Shown piece after piece: positions 8,846 to 18,432 of a stretch of DNA of 48,646 bases; the stretch's first letter is position 1; every line of letters starts with the position of its first letter. Under the pieces are notes generated by a model, which did no database searches, was not told where the DNA came from, and worked only from the letters and a program-made list of their open reading frames with translations. This DNA comes from Opitutia bacterium (GTDB lineage Bacteria > Verrucomicrobiota > Verrucomicrobiia > Opitutales > T3Sed10-336), in contig PWMU01000175.1 in assembly GCA_003558065.1 (NCBI GenBank), forward strand, positions 1 through 48,646, read 5' to 3'. The position numbers were made by a program, and so were the translations under genes.

Positions 8846-11800
8846 TTAACGGCTGAAAAACCTCCATTTCACTCCCGCGTTCACGGCGTCAAAGCGATCG
8901 TACTCCCCGACCAGCCCCCACCTCGGGTGAAACATGTATTCGATATAAAACGTCTCCCGCCCCTGGTCGGAAATGTTTTCCCCCGAGCGGATTGTCAAGC
9001 GCTCGGCCCCGTCGTCGTCGCCGCCGAACTCCAGAAACAGATTCTGAGCGATGTAGAGGGCGAGTTTGGTGGCCTTTTGCTGTCCGGTAAACGTCAGTTC
9101 CCCGCGGGGCAACTCGCCCGCGGTGATCATCAGGAGGATGGCCTCGGAACTGAGCGGCGGGTGGGAGGTGAATTCGAGCGAGGGATCGTCCGCCGTTCCG
9201 CTGAGCTCCATCTGCAGGTCGTATCCAAAAATCCTGGACGAGGCGGTGATAAACAATTGGGGGCGGTAGGGATTGTCCTGGCTTAAGGAAATGGTCCCCT
9301 GCTGGATCCTCATGGTGGCGAACGGAAACCGGATTGCCCCGGCGTCGATCCGCACCTCTCCGATCGACTGGGGTTCCAGGAGCGTGCCGCGCAGATTGAA
9401 ATTCGCCGACAGGCGCCCGCGGAACCCAGGTGCGCGGACGGCCAGGAACTGATCGCCCCGGATATCGATATCGAGAGTCCACTCGGAAAACGGTTCCTGG
9501 TCGACGCTGAAGAACGGCGGCCGCCGTTCCGGAGTCGCCACCGAAACCGGCGCCATCGCGCGGACATCGGTAATCACCAGACTTTCCCGCATGGTGATGC
9601 CCCCGGTGATCGAGGGCGTTTCATCACCGCTTCCGCGCAAGAGAAGGTCCAGGTCGCCGCGAATGACCAGTCCCGGCTGCCGGGTCAGCGGCAGGTTGTT
9701 GCCGGTGATCGTGAACTCGAAATCGGGCTCCATGGTGTCCGGCACCTCGACCCGCCCGCTGACCAGCAATTGCTGACCGCCCAACCGGGCGGAAAACTCC
9801 TCAAGCACCGCCTCCCGGCCTTCAAACAGGATCCGTGCGCGCATATCATGGATCGAACCAAATGGCATGATCGGGCGGGTTGCGGCACCCGCCAGAACGA
9901 TCTCCCCCCGCTCAAATTGATCGCCTCTGACCGCCAGATCGACGCTGAGGCTGCCCTGGGGAGCGAGGAGTTCGGGAGCGAATCGCGCGAAGGGCGCCAG
10001 TTGCGCTTCGTCGATCAGAAGCCGCCCCTCCACCTGCCCCCAGTCGGGCAGGGTTCGTTCCTGGATCAGGGCGAGCCAGACCTCTTCCCCGAGCGGCCAG
10101 CGGCCATCCGCGCGGACCTCCTGCCCTTCGAGCAGGAAGCGAAGGATCTCCAGACGGGCTTCCTCGATATCGAACACCGTCCGCAACTCGACCTCCTCCA
10201 TCCTCGGCAGATTGATCTCCCCCGCCCCCACGTATTCGACACGCTCGGTTCGAAAACCGATGCTTCCCTCGGGTCTGGCCAGGGTCCCCGAGAAATCCGC
10301 GTTCAATTCCGGCACCTCCAGTACGATGCCGGCCAATTCATCCAGTTTTGCCCAGAACGTCGCTTCCGGGTCGGAGAACGCGGCAAACGTGAATTCCCGC
10401 TCGAAATCGATTTCCAGAAACCCCTGCACCCGACCCGGATACAGGGCGACCGGCACGAGCCCCTCGGCGGTCAAAATCACCCCGCTCACATCGCGGAGCT
10501 CGAGCGTTTCGATGCTGACCCCGTTCCCGTCACCGTGGATTTGAACCAGCGCCTCGAAGTGCTCGCCTTCGTCGACTTCCATACTGAGCTGATTTTCCAG
10601 TGTGAACCGCAGGACGTCCTCATCCTCCCAGGATGAATCGAACACCAGGCGGTCAATAGTGATCTCGGGGATTTCGGGTTCCAGGTAATGGGTTAAAAAC
10701 AACGGACTGAACTGATCGGCTTCCAGAGTAAGCCAGCCCCCCCGCGGCCAATCGATCAGGCCTTCCAGGAAAACGCGCTGGTCCATTCCTTCCATCGAGA
10801 GCCGGTCCAAAACCACTCTCCAGCCCTCCAGAGGCATGCCGGTATCGGGCTCCCCGTCGCTCTCACCGACCTCGAGACGCGCCGGAGATTCCAATTCGAG
10901 AAAGACATCCCCGCCCTGTGAAAACACGAGGCTCCCGAGGTCGAGAACCGCCCGCTCGGCCGGCCATCCGGCTTCGAGCGCGCCGTCCGCAGCAATGACG
11001 GCCCCGACATCGTTGGTCCAATTCAGACGCCACTCGTCGAAATCCAGAAACTCCCCGCTCCAGGCCAAACTGAAATCGCCCTGCCTGACCTCCGGCACTT
11101 TCAGGGAATTGAGGGCAAGCTCCACCTCGTGGCTCACACTTTCCAGCGGACCGGATACGCGGGCTCTCAATTGGGCGGACCGGAACCCGACTCCCTCGGG
11201 CAGGTAATCGCGCACGACAGCTTCGCGCAGATCGAGGGCGAACTCGCCGCGCCCGATTCGATTTTCCCGAACGTCATAATCGATGAATCCTCCAAGTGCC
11301 GTTCCGTCAGCGAGCAGCGCCTCCAGGCCCTCAAGATCGAGCACGGGCGGCACAAAGCTGGCCTCGGCTGAAAGACTCTTCAGGACCTGGTCAAACGCGA
11401 CGATTTCCGCGGCCCCGATTTCGAGGAAGGCGTTCGGCCAGGGAAACTCCCCGGGCTCGCTTTCGTCGAGCGATTCCCCGGTCCAGAAAACCCGTCCCGC
11501 CGCGGATAGTGACTCGCCGGATACATCGTAAGCGGCCAACCCTTCGCCATTTAACCGAAAATCCACTTCCGGCATATCGGCGGCACCTGGTGAAATTCCG
11601 ATTCGCCCGCTGAACACCCCCTGACCCTCGAAGAACCGCTGCTCACTCAGGTCGGCATCCACCGTCAACACCGACTCCTCACTCAGAATGCGGCCGGTAT
11701 AGTCCGCTTCCAGAGGCTCCGACAGTTCCGCCCGCAACCAAGGCGACCCGATAATCGCGGATTCCAGCCGGACGCTGTCCAGGTTCCCCTCGGCACGGAG

Positions 11801-12712
11801 ATCGATTTCGACCGGCAGGTGAACCGAATCCGGCAGCCGGGGTGCGGCCTCCGCACGCAAATCGACCTCGAAGCCCCCGTTCTCCCATCTCCCCATAAGG
11901 GTTCCCGTAACGGCTTCATACTCATCAAGCTTCAGAAGCTCGGCCGGGATCTCGATCGACTCGGAATGGACTTCGACCAGGGACGGCAGTTCGTCCTCTC
12001 TCCCGAAGGCAGCGGAGAGCACCAGATGATTCTTTTCCCAAACAGCGTCGCCCCGGATCCGCAGCGCCTCCTCATCCCGGCTCAAGGCGAGCGTCAAACC
12101 GGCCCGGTACGGCGCCAGTTCCGCCTCGAGCAGAATAGCCGCGGGATCGCGTACATCGCCCGTGAGCACCAACTCGTAATGCTCCCCCCCGAAATCGGCC
12201 GCGACGACTACCTCGGCCTCGCCTTGGCTCCAGAGAACGCGATCCACCGCGATCTCCACGGGATCCACCGCCACCACCCCGTCGCGCACCGAAACCCGGG
12301 GAACCCAGCGGCTGACGTGGGGAAGGATGCCCTCGACCCTTTCGTAAATCTCGTACGCGAAGACGTCCTCCGGCTCCTCGACCTCCACTTCCTCCGGCAG
12401 GTCGAGTTCCAGCCGCCAGTTTTCGACCGAAAGAAAATCCCGGTCGCCGGCGGTCCCGGTCAGGACGCGCCGCACCCAGGACAACGGCAGATACCCCTCA
12501 ATCCGCTCTCCCGTGAACGAGGCAACCTCCTCGTCGAACCGCACGTCGTTGAGGGCGAAACGTGCGTACCCAATTCTTTCATACTCGGAATACTCCAGCC
12601 CCGCTTTCGCGGCAACCGGCTTGAGCGCCCAGGGCAGCCAAAGCGGCAGTGCGCCCGCCACCAGGATTGCAGCCAGGAACAAGCCCCCGAGTATGTACCA
12701 AACTTTTCTCAT
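8846..12712 (-). CDS. tamB: TamB-like translocation/assembly protein (DUF490)
   Basis: Very large periplasm-spanning protein of the AsmA/TamB group, 1288 residues, thought to form a hydrophobic groove that carries phospholipid or helps outer-membrane protein insertion with its Omp85 partner. One N-terminal anchor (VWYILGGLFLAAILVAGALP) is followed by a long, beta-rich, acidic region without cysteines that I noticed. The last 350 or so residues are the DUF490 domain; the ending GRETFYIEYMFHPRWGLVGE is characteristic, as is SSEAILLMITAGELPRGELT before it. The tamA-like gene follows after 22-64 bases depending on its start. The call rests on architecture plus the C-terminal motif. Confidence 0.88.
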   Translation of the reverse strand: MRKVWYILGGLFLAAILVAGALPLWLPWALKPVAAKAGLEYSEYERIGYARFALNDVRFDEEVASFTGERIEGYLPLSWVRRVLTGTAGDRDFLSVENWRLELDLPEEVEVEEPEDVFAYEIYERVEGILPHVSRWVPRVSVRDGVVAVDPVEIAVDRVLWSQGEAEVVVAADFGGEHYELVLTGDVRDPAAILLEAELAPYRAGLTLALSRDEEALRIRGDAVWEKNHLVLSAAFGREDELPSLVEVHSESIEIPAELLKLDEYEAVTGTLMGRWENGGFEVDLRAEAAPRLPDSVHLPVEIDLRAEGNLDSVRLESAIIGSPWLRAELSEPLEADYTGRILSEESVLTVDADLSEQRFFEGQGVFSGRIGISPGAADMPEVDFRLNGEGLAAYDVSGESLSAAGRVFWTGESLDESEPGEFPWPNAFLEIGAAEIVAFDQVLKSLSAEASFVPPVLDLEGLEALLADGTALGGFIDYDVRENRIGRGEFALDLREAVVRDYLPEGVGFRSAQLRARVSGPLESVSHEVELALNSLKVPEVRQGDFSLAWSGEFLDFDEWRLNWTNDVGAVIAADGALEAGWPAERAVLDLGSLVFSQGGDVFLELESPARLEVGESDGEPDTGMPLEGWRVVLDRLSMEGMDQRVFLEGLIDWPRGGWLTLEADQFSPLFLTHYLEPEIPEITIDRLVFDSSWEDEDVLRFTLENQLSMEVDEGEHFEALVQIHGDGNGVSIETLELRDVSGVILTAEGLVPVALYPGRVQGFLEIDFEREFTFAAFSDPEATFWAKLDELAGIVLEVPELNADFSGTLARPEGSIGFRTERVEYVGAGEINLPRMEEVELRTVFDIEEARLEILRFLLEGQEVRADGRWPLGEEVWLALIQERTLPDWGQVEGRLLIDEAQLAPFARFAPELLAPQGSLSVDLAVRGDQFERGEIVLAGAATRPIMPFGSIHDMRARILFEGREAVLEEFSARLGGQQLLVSGRVEVPDTMEPDFEFTITGNNLPLTRQPGLVIRGDLDLLLRGSGDETPSITGGITMRESLVITDVRAMAPVSVATPERRPPFFSVDQEPFSEWTLDIDIRGDQFLAVRAPGFRGRLSANFNLRGTLLEPQSIGEVRIDAGAIRFPFATMRIQQGTISLSQDNPYRPQLFITASSRIFGYDLQMELSGTADDPSLEFTSHPPLSSEAILLMITAGELPRGELTFTGQQKATKLALYIAQNLFLEFGGDDDGAERLTIRSGENISDQGRETFYIEYMFHPRWGLVGEYDRFDAVNAGVKWRFFSR

Positions 12713-12832
12713 TCATTCACGCGTCGCCGGGCCAAAGGAGGGCAACCTAGCCAATCATCCCATGCTGACAAGCCGCCCCGGGTGAATTTCCGGCAGGAAC
12801 CCTCCAAAGCGCGCTGAACCGGCAGGAACGCT

Positions 12833-14938
12833 TCATTCCCCGACCAGTCCGCTTCGCTTGAGCAACGCCAGAAGGTCCGGTTCCCGGCCCATGAAATCAA
12901 CATACAGCTTCAACGGATCCTCGGCGTTGCCGCGGCTGAGGATCTTTTCCGCGAATTCCCGGCCCACTTTCGGATTGAGCACCCCTTCCGTCTGGAAGCG
13001 GGTGAACGCGTCGGCATCCAGCACTTCCGCCCATTTGTAGGAGTAGTAGCCGGCCGCGTAACCGGTGGGACTGGAAAACAGGTGACTGAAACGCCGCATG
13101 ACAGTCGGGAGCGGCGTGCGGGTGGACGGCACATAGTCCTTCAACACCTCCCGCATGGCGCCTTCGAGGTCGCTTCCGGCATAGTCCGGATAACGGGCGT
13201 GAAGCTCCAGGTCCAGCCGGCCCAAACTCAGCTGCCGCATCATGGCATTGGCCGAGCGGTAATTGCGCGCCGCCATCATCTTCCGGAAAAGCGCCTCCGG
13301 GATCGGTTCGCCGGTCTCGTAATGCCGGGCGAAGAAGTTGAGGCTTTCCCGGTCCCAGCACCAGTTCTCCATGATCTGCGACGGCAGCTCGACGAAATCC
13401 CAGGCGACGTTGACCCCGTTGAGCGACTTGATCTCCAGCTCCCCGAACAGGTGGTGCAGCAGGTGCCCGAACTCGTGGAAGATGGTTTCGACTTCCCGGT
13501 GAGTCAGCAGTGCCGGCTTTTCCCCGACCGACGGAGTGAGGTTGCCGCAGATCAACCCCAGGTGGGGCAGCCGCTCGCCTTCCGGTGTCGTCCCTCCTGT
13601 GTGCAGGGCGTTGAACCAGGCGCCTCCCCGTTTCGGCTCGCGTGGATGCCAGTCCGCGTAGAACGACCCGAGATGCCGTCCGGCCTGGTCCCGCATCTCG
13701 TAGAATTTCACCTCCGGATGCCAGACCTCCACCGCGATGTCCTCCCCGCCGGCATCCTTTCCGGGCTCCCGAAAGCCGGTATCCTTCCGCTCCTCGATGC
13801 GGACCCCGAACACGCGCCCGGCAATGTCGAACAGGCCCTGGATAACCCGGTCTATGGGGAAGTAAGGCCTCAGATCCTCTTCATCGAAGTCAAACTTCGC
13901 CCGGCGCTGTTTTTCAGACCAGTAGAGCAGCTCCCAGGGCTCCAAAGGCAGACTCGCCTCGCCCAGAGCCTGACCCTTGAAATCCTCCAGTTCCCGGTTC
14001 TCCTTCTCGAAGGCCTCGCGCGAGCGGCGGTGGAGGTCGTCTATGAATCCGAAAACCCGCTCGTCCGATCTCGCCATGCGTCGCTCCAGCACCAGCCCGG
14101 CAAAGCTATTCCGCCCGAGCAGACGGGCCTTTTCCTCGCGCAGGTCCAGGATCTTACCTATCAACCCGGTATTGTCGTGCGGCTCCCCGGCTCCGACTCC
14201 AGCCGTCGCCTCCCACATTTGCCGCCGCAGATCGTCGTCCTCGAGATAGGTCATGAACGGCTCGAGCGAAGGCATGTGCAGGGTGAACCGCCATTTGGGA
14301 CTGTCATCGCTGCCGTAACCCTTGGCAAGCGCATTGAGGCGCGCCGCCTCGCGCGCGCTCCCGGGAAGCCCCTTGAGACGGGACCCGTCGTCGATCACCA
14401 GCTCCCACGCGTTGGTCGCGTCGAGCACGTTTTCCGAAAACTTCTGCGTGGCGGCGGACAGCTCGCTCTCGATCCGCTCAAGGCGCTTCTTCTTTTCCGG
14501 GGGCAGATCCGCCCCGGCCTGACGGAAATCCGCCACTGTTTCCTCCAGAAAACGGCGGCGCACGCCCGTCAGCCGCTTCGCTTCATCCGTCGACTCATAC
14601 GTCTTGAGGGCATTCCACAAGTTTTCGTCCAGGGGAATTCTGGCGAAAAATTCCGAAACCTTCGGCAGCATCTCGTTGTAGGCGTCGCGGAGTGACGGAC
14701 TATCGCAGACCGAAGTCAGGTGGGAAACCTTCCCCCAGGCCTCCCCGAGGGCCTCGGTGGCTTCGTCGATTGCCAGCAACGTGTTCTCGAATGTCGGCGC
14801 GCCGGCGTTTTCCCCCACGGCGCCCAGGCGCTCACGCGCGTCATTGAGCGCCTTCTCGATATCCGGCTTCACCCGCTCCGGAGTGAGGCGGGACCAGCGG
14901 ATCAAAAACGAATCTTCCAAATACGGGTGTTCAGGCAT
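12833..14938 (-). CDS. prlC: M3 family oligopeptidase (oligopeptidase A-like)
   Basis: Cytoplasmic zinc metallopeptidase that degrades short peptides, including signal peptides in characterised relatives. The zinc motif is intact: FHEFGHLLHHLF supplies H-E-x-x-H and the later glutamate lies in WDFVELPSQIMENW. The N-terminus MPEHPYLEDSFLIRWSRLTP is the family start, so I used the ATG at 14938 rather than a TTG at 14980. The length, 701 residues, fits oligopeptidase A (about 680). FSSPTGYAAGYYSYKWAEVL near the end is the conserved substrate-loop segment with tyrosines. Stands alone between tamB and the divergent helicase. The symbol follows the E. coli gene; opdA is an equally used name. Confidence 0.92.
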   Translation of the reverse strand: MPEHPYLEDSFLIRWSRLTPERVKPDIEKALNDARERLGAVGENAGAPTFENTLLAIDEATEALGEAWGKVSHLTSVCDSPSLRDAYNEMLPKVSEFFARIPLDENLWNALKTYESTDEAKRLTGVRRRFLEETVADFRQAGADLPPEKKKRLERIESELSAATQKFSENVLDATNAWELVIDDGSRLKGLPGSAREAARLNALAKGYGSDDSPKWRFTLHMPSLEPFMTYLEDDDLRRQMWEATAGVGAGEPHDNTGLIGKILDLREEKARLLGRNSFAGLVLERRMARSDERVFGFIDDLHRRSREAFEKENRELEDFKGQALGEASLPLEPWELLYWSEKQRRAKFDFDEEDLRPYFPIDRVIQGLFDIAGRVFGVRIEERKDTGFREPGKDAGGEDIAVEVWHPEVKFYEMRDQAGRHLGSFYADWHPREPKRGGAWFNALHTGGTTPEGERLPHLGLICGNLTPSVGEKPALLTHREVETIFHEFGHLLHHLFGELEIKSLNGVNVAWDFVELPSQIMENWCWDRESLNFFARHYETGEPIPEALFRKMMAARNYRSANAMMRQLSLGRLDLELHARYPDYAGSDLEGAMREVLKDYVPSTRTPLPTVMRRFSHLFSSPTGYAAGYYSYKWAEVLDADAFTRFQTEGVLNPKVGREFAEKILSRGNAEDPLKLYVDFMGREPDLLALLKRSGLVGE

Positions 14939-15198
14939 AGTCGAGGAGAAAACCAAATCCGCCTCGAACTCAAACCTCAAACGCCTTCAGCCGGATTGTC
15001 GCCCTTATTGGCAAATTGTTTCCATTTTATCCTTTCCAACCGCGGTTTTTTGGTGTTTAGTGCTTGGAAACATATCCGAACAGCGCTTCCATCCAGTGAA
15101 AGCTTCTGCTCGGAGAGGGTTACTTTTCCCGTTCAAATGATGCACCTTTAACGCAATCGGGAAATCTCCCATGTATTCCATGGGGAAATTGCAGACAC

Positions 15199-17829
15199 AT
15201 GCCGCAATCCACCGAGGAAATAATATCTCTCCAATCACTGACCCTGTCCGAAACACAGGGTATGCCCATCAGGCTCCTCGTCCACCTCCCGCCGAATCTT
15301 GAGGAGGCGGCCGAAAGGAATGCCATTCCGGTCCGGTTGGAGATCGAATTCGCCGACGGTTCCCTCAGCTCTCCCGAGAAGATGGACGGGGACCGTCCCT
15401 ATAACCTGGCCCCCCCTCACCTGCAGGCCGGCAAGCTGGTGGAAAACTGGTGCGGCGACAAACTGGCCGGGTTCCTTCAGCTGCGACGTGCCCAGTTGAA
15501 GAAACTGCTCGAAGCGCTTCGGGGCGAACCGGTGTTTTTTATCGCGGGTCACGGAAAAGATCCCGCCGAATGGCACGGAACACTCCTTGCCGGCGTCAGC
15601 GAACACCTGGAAACCGATGCCGACGAGGAGGAAACCGGGGAAGAGGGCGACGACTGGGAGGAGGACGAGGAGGATTTCGAAGGGAAGACCGAACACCCGC
15701 CCAAACCCCAGGCGCCCGACATCAACGCCGGGCACACGCCGATGGAAGTGGACGGCTCCGGGGATTACCTGGCAATCAGCCTTCCCTCCCGCGAACATCC
15801 CTACTACGAGGACGCCCTCAACCTCCTTAAGGGAAACGAATTTCTCCTCGATCCTTCGTCGCGCAAATGGTGGCTGCGGGACAGGCACAAGGTCCTGAAC
15901 TTCCTGGCCGAGAAACAAAGCATGCTGGAGAACAAATTCCAGGCGCGTTTCACGGACAACTTCATCAAGAATACCGAACGAATCACCGACGCGAAGATCA
16001 CCTGTATCGCGAGGGAAGAAGCCGGGCAATTTGTCGTGCAAACGTCTCTCAAGGCCGGTAAATTCAAGTTCCGCGAGATTCAGAACAACATCAACTCCGG
16101 GAAGAATTACGTCGAAACCCCCACTCGCGTCTTCCTGATCTCCGAAAAGAAACTCAGGGGACTGGAGCACCTGCAACGATCGCTCGCCGGCAACCACAAC
16201 CAGGCCCTTGTGCCGCGCACGAATCATCGTATTGAAACGCGTGATATGCCGGACACCGAGCATCTGATGGAGACCATTGCCGACCACTATCAGACGCCCG
16301 GGACCTGGAAGAAGCGCAGTGTCGCGATCCGGGACCTGTCCCGGCTGGAGCGTCCGCCCATCCCCCGGGACCTCGACAATGCGCTCCGCGCCTACCAGCG
16401 ACTCGGAGTCGCCTGGATGTACCATCTTTACCGGAACCAACTCGGGGGAATCCTGGCCGACGAGATGGGACTGGGAAAAACCATCCAGGCCCTCGCCCAC
16501 CTCGCCGCGATCCGCAAGGCACAGATCCGGAAGCGCAAATTCAAGCAACGAAGCAAGAAGAAGGGCAATCGCGGGCGCAATGCCAAACCGGCCTCCTCCC
16601 CGTTCCTGGTCGTCTGTCCGGCCGGTCTCCTCACCAACTGGAAACGCGAGACCCAGCGTTTCGTGCCAATGTTCAAATTCTTTGTCCACCACGGCAACGA
16701 GCGGCTTTCGACTCCGGAGGAATTTGAGCAGTACGATCTGGTCATGACCTCGTACACCACGCTGATCCGGGACGCCGAGCTCTTTCAGAGCCTGGTCTTC
16801 GACTGTCTCATCGCGGACGAGGCTCAGCACATCAAGAATCCGCAAACCCGCAATTTTCGCTCCATTTGCTCGCTGTACAGCCGCGGGCATTTCCTCCTGA
16901 CCGGCACGCCGCTCGAAAACAGCCTGGACGACCTGGTCGCGCTGTTTGACTTCATCCTTCCCGGCTACCTGCACAAACCGCCGGCCAACCCGAAAGCCGA
17001 AGAGCGCGCCTGGTACGACAACCGTATCCAGCAGAAGGCGGCACCGTACATTCTGCGGCGCACCAAACAGCACGTGGCGCCGGAACTCCCGGACAAAATC
17101 GAACAGGTCATCTACTGCGAAATGGGCGCCGCCCAGCGGCAGCAGTACCAGGAGCTCAAGGAATCGACCCAGAAAGCCATCTTCGAACTGGAGATGGGCG
17201 GAGCTTCCGAAGGACGCCTGCGGGTCGCCGCTTTCACGCAGTTGCTGCGGCTTCGCCAATTCTGTTGCGATCCGCGACTCCTGCGGAAAGACAAGGAAAC
17301 CGCGCCGGACGAGTCGATCGAATCCGCCAAAAAGGACTCCTTTATCGAACTGGTCCAGGAGTCGATCGACGGGGACCACCGCATGCTCGTCTTTTCGCAG
17401 TTCGTCTCCCTGCTCCACATTCTCCGGGAGGAACTCGACCAGGCCGGTCTCTCGTATTGTTACCTTGACGGAAAGACCAGGGACCGGATGAAGGAGGTCG
17501 ACCGCTTCAACAATTCCCCGGACATTCCCGTTTTCCTTATCTCACTCAAAGCCGGAGGCACCGGCCTCAATCTGACCGGCGCCGACACAGTCATCCATTA
17601 CGACCCGTGGTGGAACCCGGCGGTCGAAGCCCAGGCAACCGACCGGGCGCACCGAATCGGCCAGAGCAAGGTCGTCACCAGCATCAAGCTGATCGCAGCG
17701 GATACCATCGAGGAAAAGGTTCTCGAGCTCCAACGCTCGAAATCGAATCTCCTCAAAGACCTATTCGCGGCCAGCGAAAGCGCCAACGCCAAAATCACGA
17801 TCGACGATATCAAGGAGCTCCTGGAGTAG
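15199..17829 (+). CDS. SNF2-family DNA helicase/translocase
   Basis: Superfamily 2 DNA translocase of the SWI2/SNF2 (RapA/HepA-like) type, 876 residues. Motifs: I ILADEMGLGKTIQ (around residue 420), II DEAQHIKN (about 540), III LLTGTPLENSLDDLVALFDF, V LISLKAGGTGLNLTGADTVI and VI RAHRIGQSKVVTSIK (about 817). The N-terminal 370 residues are unlike the motor and include a highly acidic stretch (DADEEETGEEGDDWEEDEED, residues about 136-155). No SWIM zinc finger was recognised. The motor is interrupted after motif I by a Lys/Arg-rich insertion (RKAQIRKRKFKQRSKKKGNR). No ribosome site is obvious. The exact role (repair, transcription recycling) cannot be told from sequence. Confidence 0.93.
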   Translation: MPQSTEEIISLQSLTLSETQGMPIRLLVHLPPNLEEAAERNAIPVRLEIEFADGSLSSPEKMDGDRPYNLAPPHLQAGKLVENWCGDKLAGFLQLRRAQLKKLLEALRGEPVFFIAGHGKDPAEWHGTLLAGVSEHLETDADEEETGEEGDDWEEDEEDFEGKTEHPPKPQAPDINAGHTPMEVDGSGDYLAISLPSREHPYYEDALNLLKGNEFLLDPSSRKWWLRDRHKVLNFLAEKQSMLENKFQARFTDNFIKNTERITDAKITCIAREEAGQFVVQTSLKAGKFKFREIQNNINSGKNYVETPTRVFLISEKKLRGLEHLQRSLAGNHNQALVPRTNHRIETRDMPDTEHLMETIADHYQTPGTWKKRSVAIRDLSRLERPPIPRDLDNALRAYQRLGVAWMYHLYRNQLGGILADEMGLGKTIQALAHLAAIRKAQIRKRKFKQRSKKKGNRGRNAKPASSPFLVVCPAGLLTNWKRETQRFVPMFKFFVHHGNERLSTPEEFEQYDLVMTSYTTLIRDAELFQSLVFDCLIADEAQHIKNPQTRNFRSICSLYSRGHFLLTGTPLENSLDDLVALFDFILPGYLHKPPANPKAEERAWYDNRIQQKAAPYILRRTKQHVAPELPDKIEQVIYCEMGAAQRQQYQELKESTQKAIFELEMGGASEGRLRVAAFTQLLRLRQFCCDPRLLRKDKETAPDESIESAKKDSFIELVQESIDGDHRMLVFSQFVSLLHILREELDQAGLSYCYLDGKTRDRMKEVDRFNNSPDIPVFLISLKAGGTGLNLTGADTVIHYDPWWNPAVEAQATDRAHRIGQSKVVTSIKLIAADTIEEKVLELQRSKSNLLKDLFAASESANAKITIDDIKELLE

Positions 17830-18098
17830 AAGCGGTCCACCCGGTGCCCGCGTTTCAAAGACAAGGCGTCGTTAGCGAAAACGCTCATTCGGGATAAGTT
17901 TCACTCATATGAGCAACAGTAGTTGCTTGTTCGTTTATCTTCGGCAAGTGAAGCGGGCGCGAGGCTTTCCCGTTCCGGCCGTTTGCTTCTGGAGCACCCC
18001 GCGGCAAACAGATGCGAACTTGGAGAACAGGTCCGTAGGGTAATCCCCTATGGGTGCATGCGGACTTCTCTCGATGCTCAATAGTAGACTCACCCCGA

Positions 18099-18126
18099 TT
18101 GTGGATGAGCAGGCAATTGTTATAAA
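18099..18126 (+). promoter_or_regulatory. Promoter candidate of the lasso-like peptide operon
   Basis: TTGTGG (18099-18104), 16-base spacer, TATAAA (18121-18126). It lies about 120 bases before the peptide ATG, leaving a long leader. Spacing is near the sigma-70 optimum, but only four of six bases match in the -35 box. Confidence 0.4.
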
Positions 18127-18235
18127 GTGGGACCCGTGAGAGTGAAGTTCACCGCCTATCGGATTCTTCTGATCACACACACAAACACACATGTTGAGTC
18201 GCGAACCATTCCGGATCGCGAAATAATCAAAGCAC

Positions 18236-18241
18236 AGAAGG
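18236..18241 (+). promoter_or_regulatory. Ribosome binding site of the lasso-like peptide
   Basis: AGAAGG, 7 bases before the ATG at 18249. It supports real translation of a gene otherwise easy to overlook. Confidence 0.6.
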
Positions 18242-18248
18242 TAAGCCA

Positions 18249-18383
18249 ATGAAAAACACCAAACAACAGTCCTTGCGTCCCTACACGCCTCCGAAGCTCT
18301 CCAGCTACGGAAACGTATCCAAGCTGACTCTTGAGCTCCGGTACAAAATGGCCGGTAATGGGAATAACGGTTCGGTTTCTTAA
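18249..18383 (+). CDS. Lasso-type leader peptide, probable RiPP precursor (44 aa)
   Basis: A 44-residue peptide. Residues 12-27 read YTPPKLSSYGNVSKLT, an exact match to the lasso-precursor leader signature Y-x2-P-x-L-x3-G-x5-T, which in known systems is bound by an RRE (B1/PqqD-like) protein, with the Thr at position -2 of the cleavage site. Cleavage by that rule would leave ELRYKMAGNGNNGSVS. This tail does not begin with Gly and has no Asp/Glu at positions 7-9, so the usual lasso macrolactam cannot form. It ends in serine, the residue phosphorylated in paeninodin-type lasso peptides, and the next gene, 49 bases on, is an HPr-kinase-like protein. Start supported by AGAAGG 7 bases upstream. 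The gene is real with good probability; what it becomes is open. Confidence 0.78.
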   Translation: MKNTKQQSLRPYTPPKLSSYGNVSKLTLELRYKMAGNGNNGSVS

Positions 18384-18432
18384 TATTCCTGCGGTTTCCG
18401 GGTGATTGACCAATCACTCATGTGAATCGGTT

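Larger units (their letters stand above)
17830..18248 (+). other. 419-base intergenic region with hairpin and promoter before the lasso-like peptide
   Basis: No convincing gene. A short stem-loop AGCAAC-AGTA-GTTGCT lies at 17912-17927, without a T-run, so a terminator for the helicase is uncertain. The right part holds the promoter candidate at 18099-18126 and an A/C-rich leader with a CA repeat (ACACACACAAACACACAT, about 18174-18192) before the peptide gene. Confidence 0.5.

Noticed and set aside
13082-14695. 537-codon plus-strand open frame opposite the M3 peptidase
   Set aside because: No domain; the opposite strand carries the HEFGH zinc motif.
15235-17418. 727-codon minus-strand open frame inside the SNF2 gene
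   Set aside because: Shadow of the helicase; all seven helicase motifs are on the plus strand.
17909-18043. 44-codon plus-strand frame upstream of the lasso-like peptide, starting ATGAGCAACAGT
   Set aside because: Same length as the real peptide by coincidence, but no leader motif, weak ribosome site, and its start lies in a hairpin.
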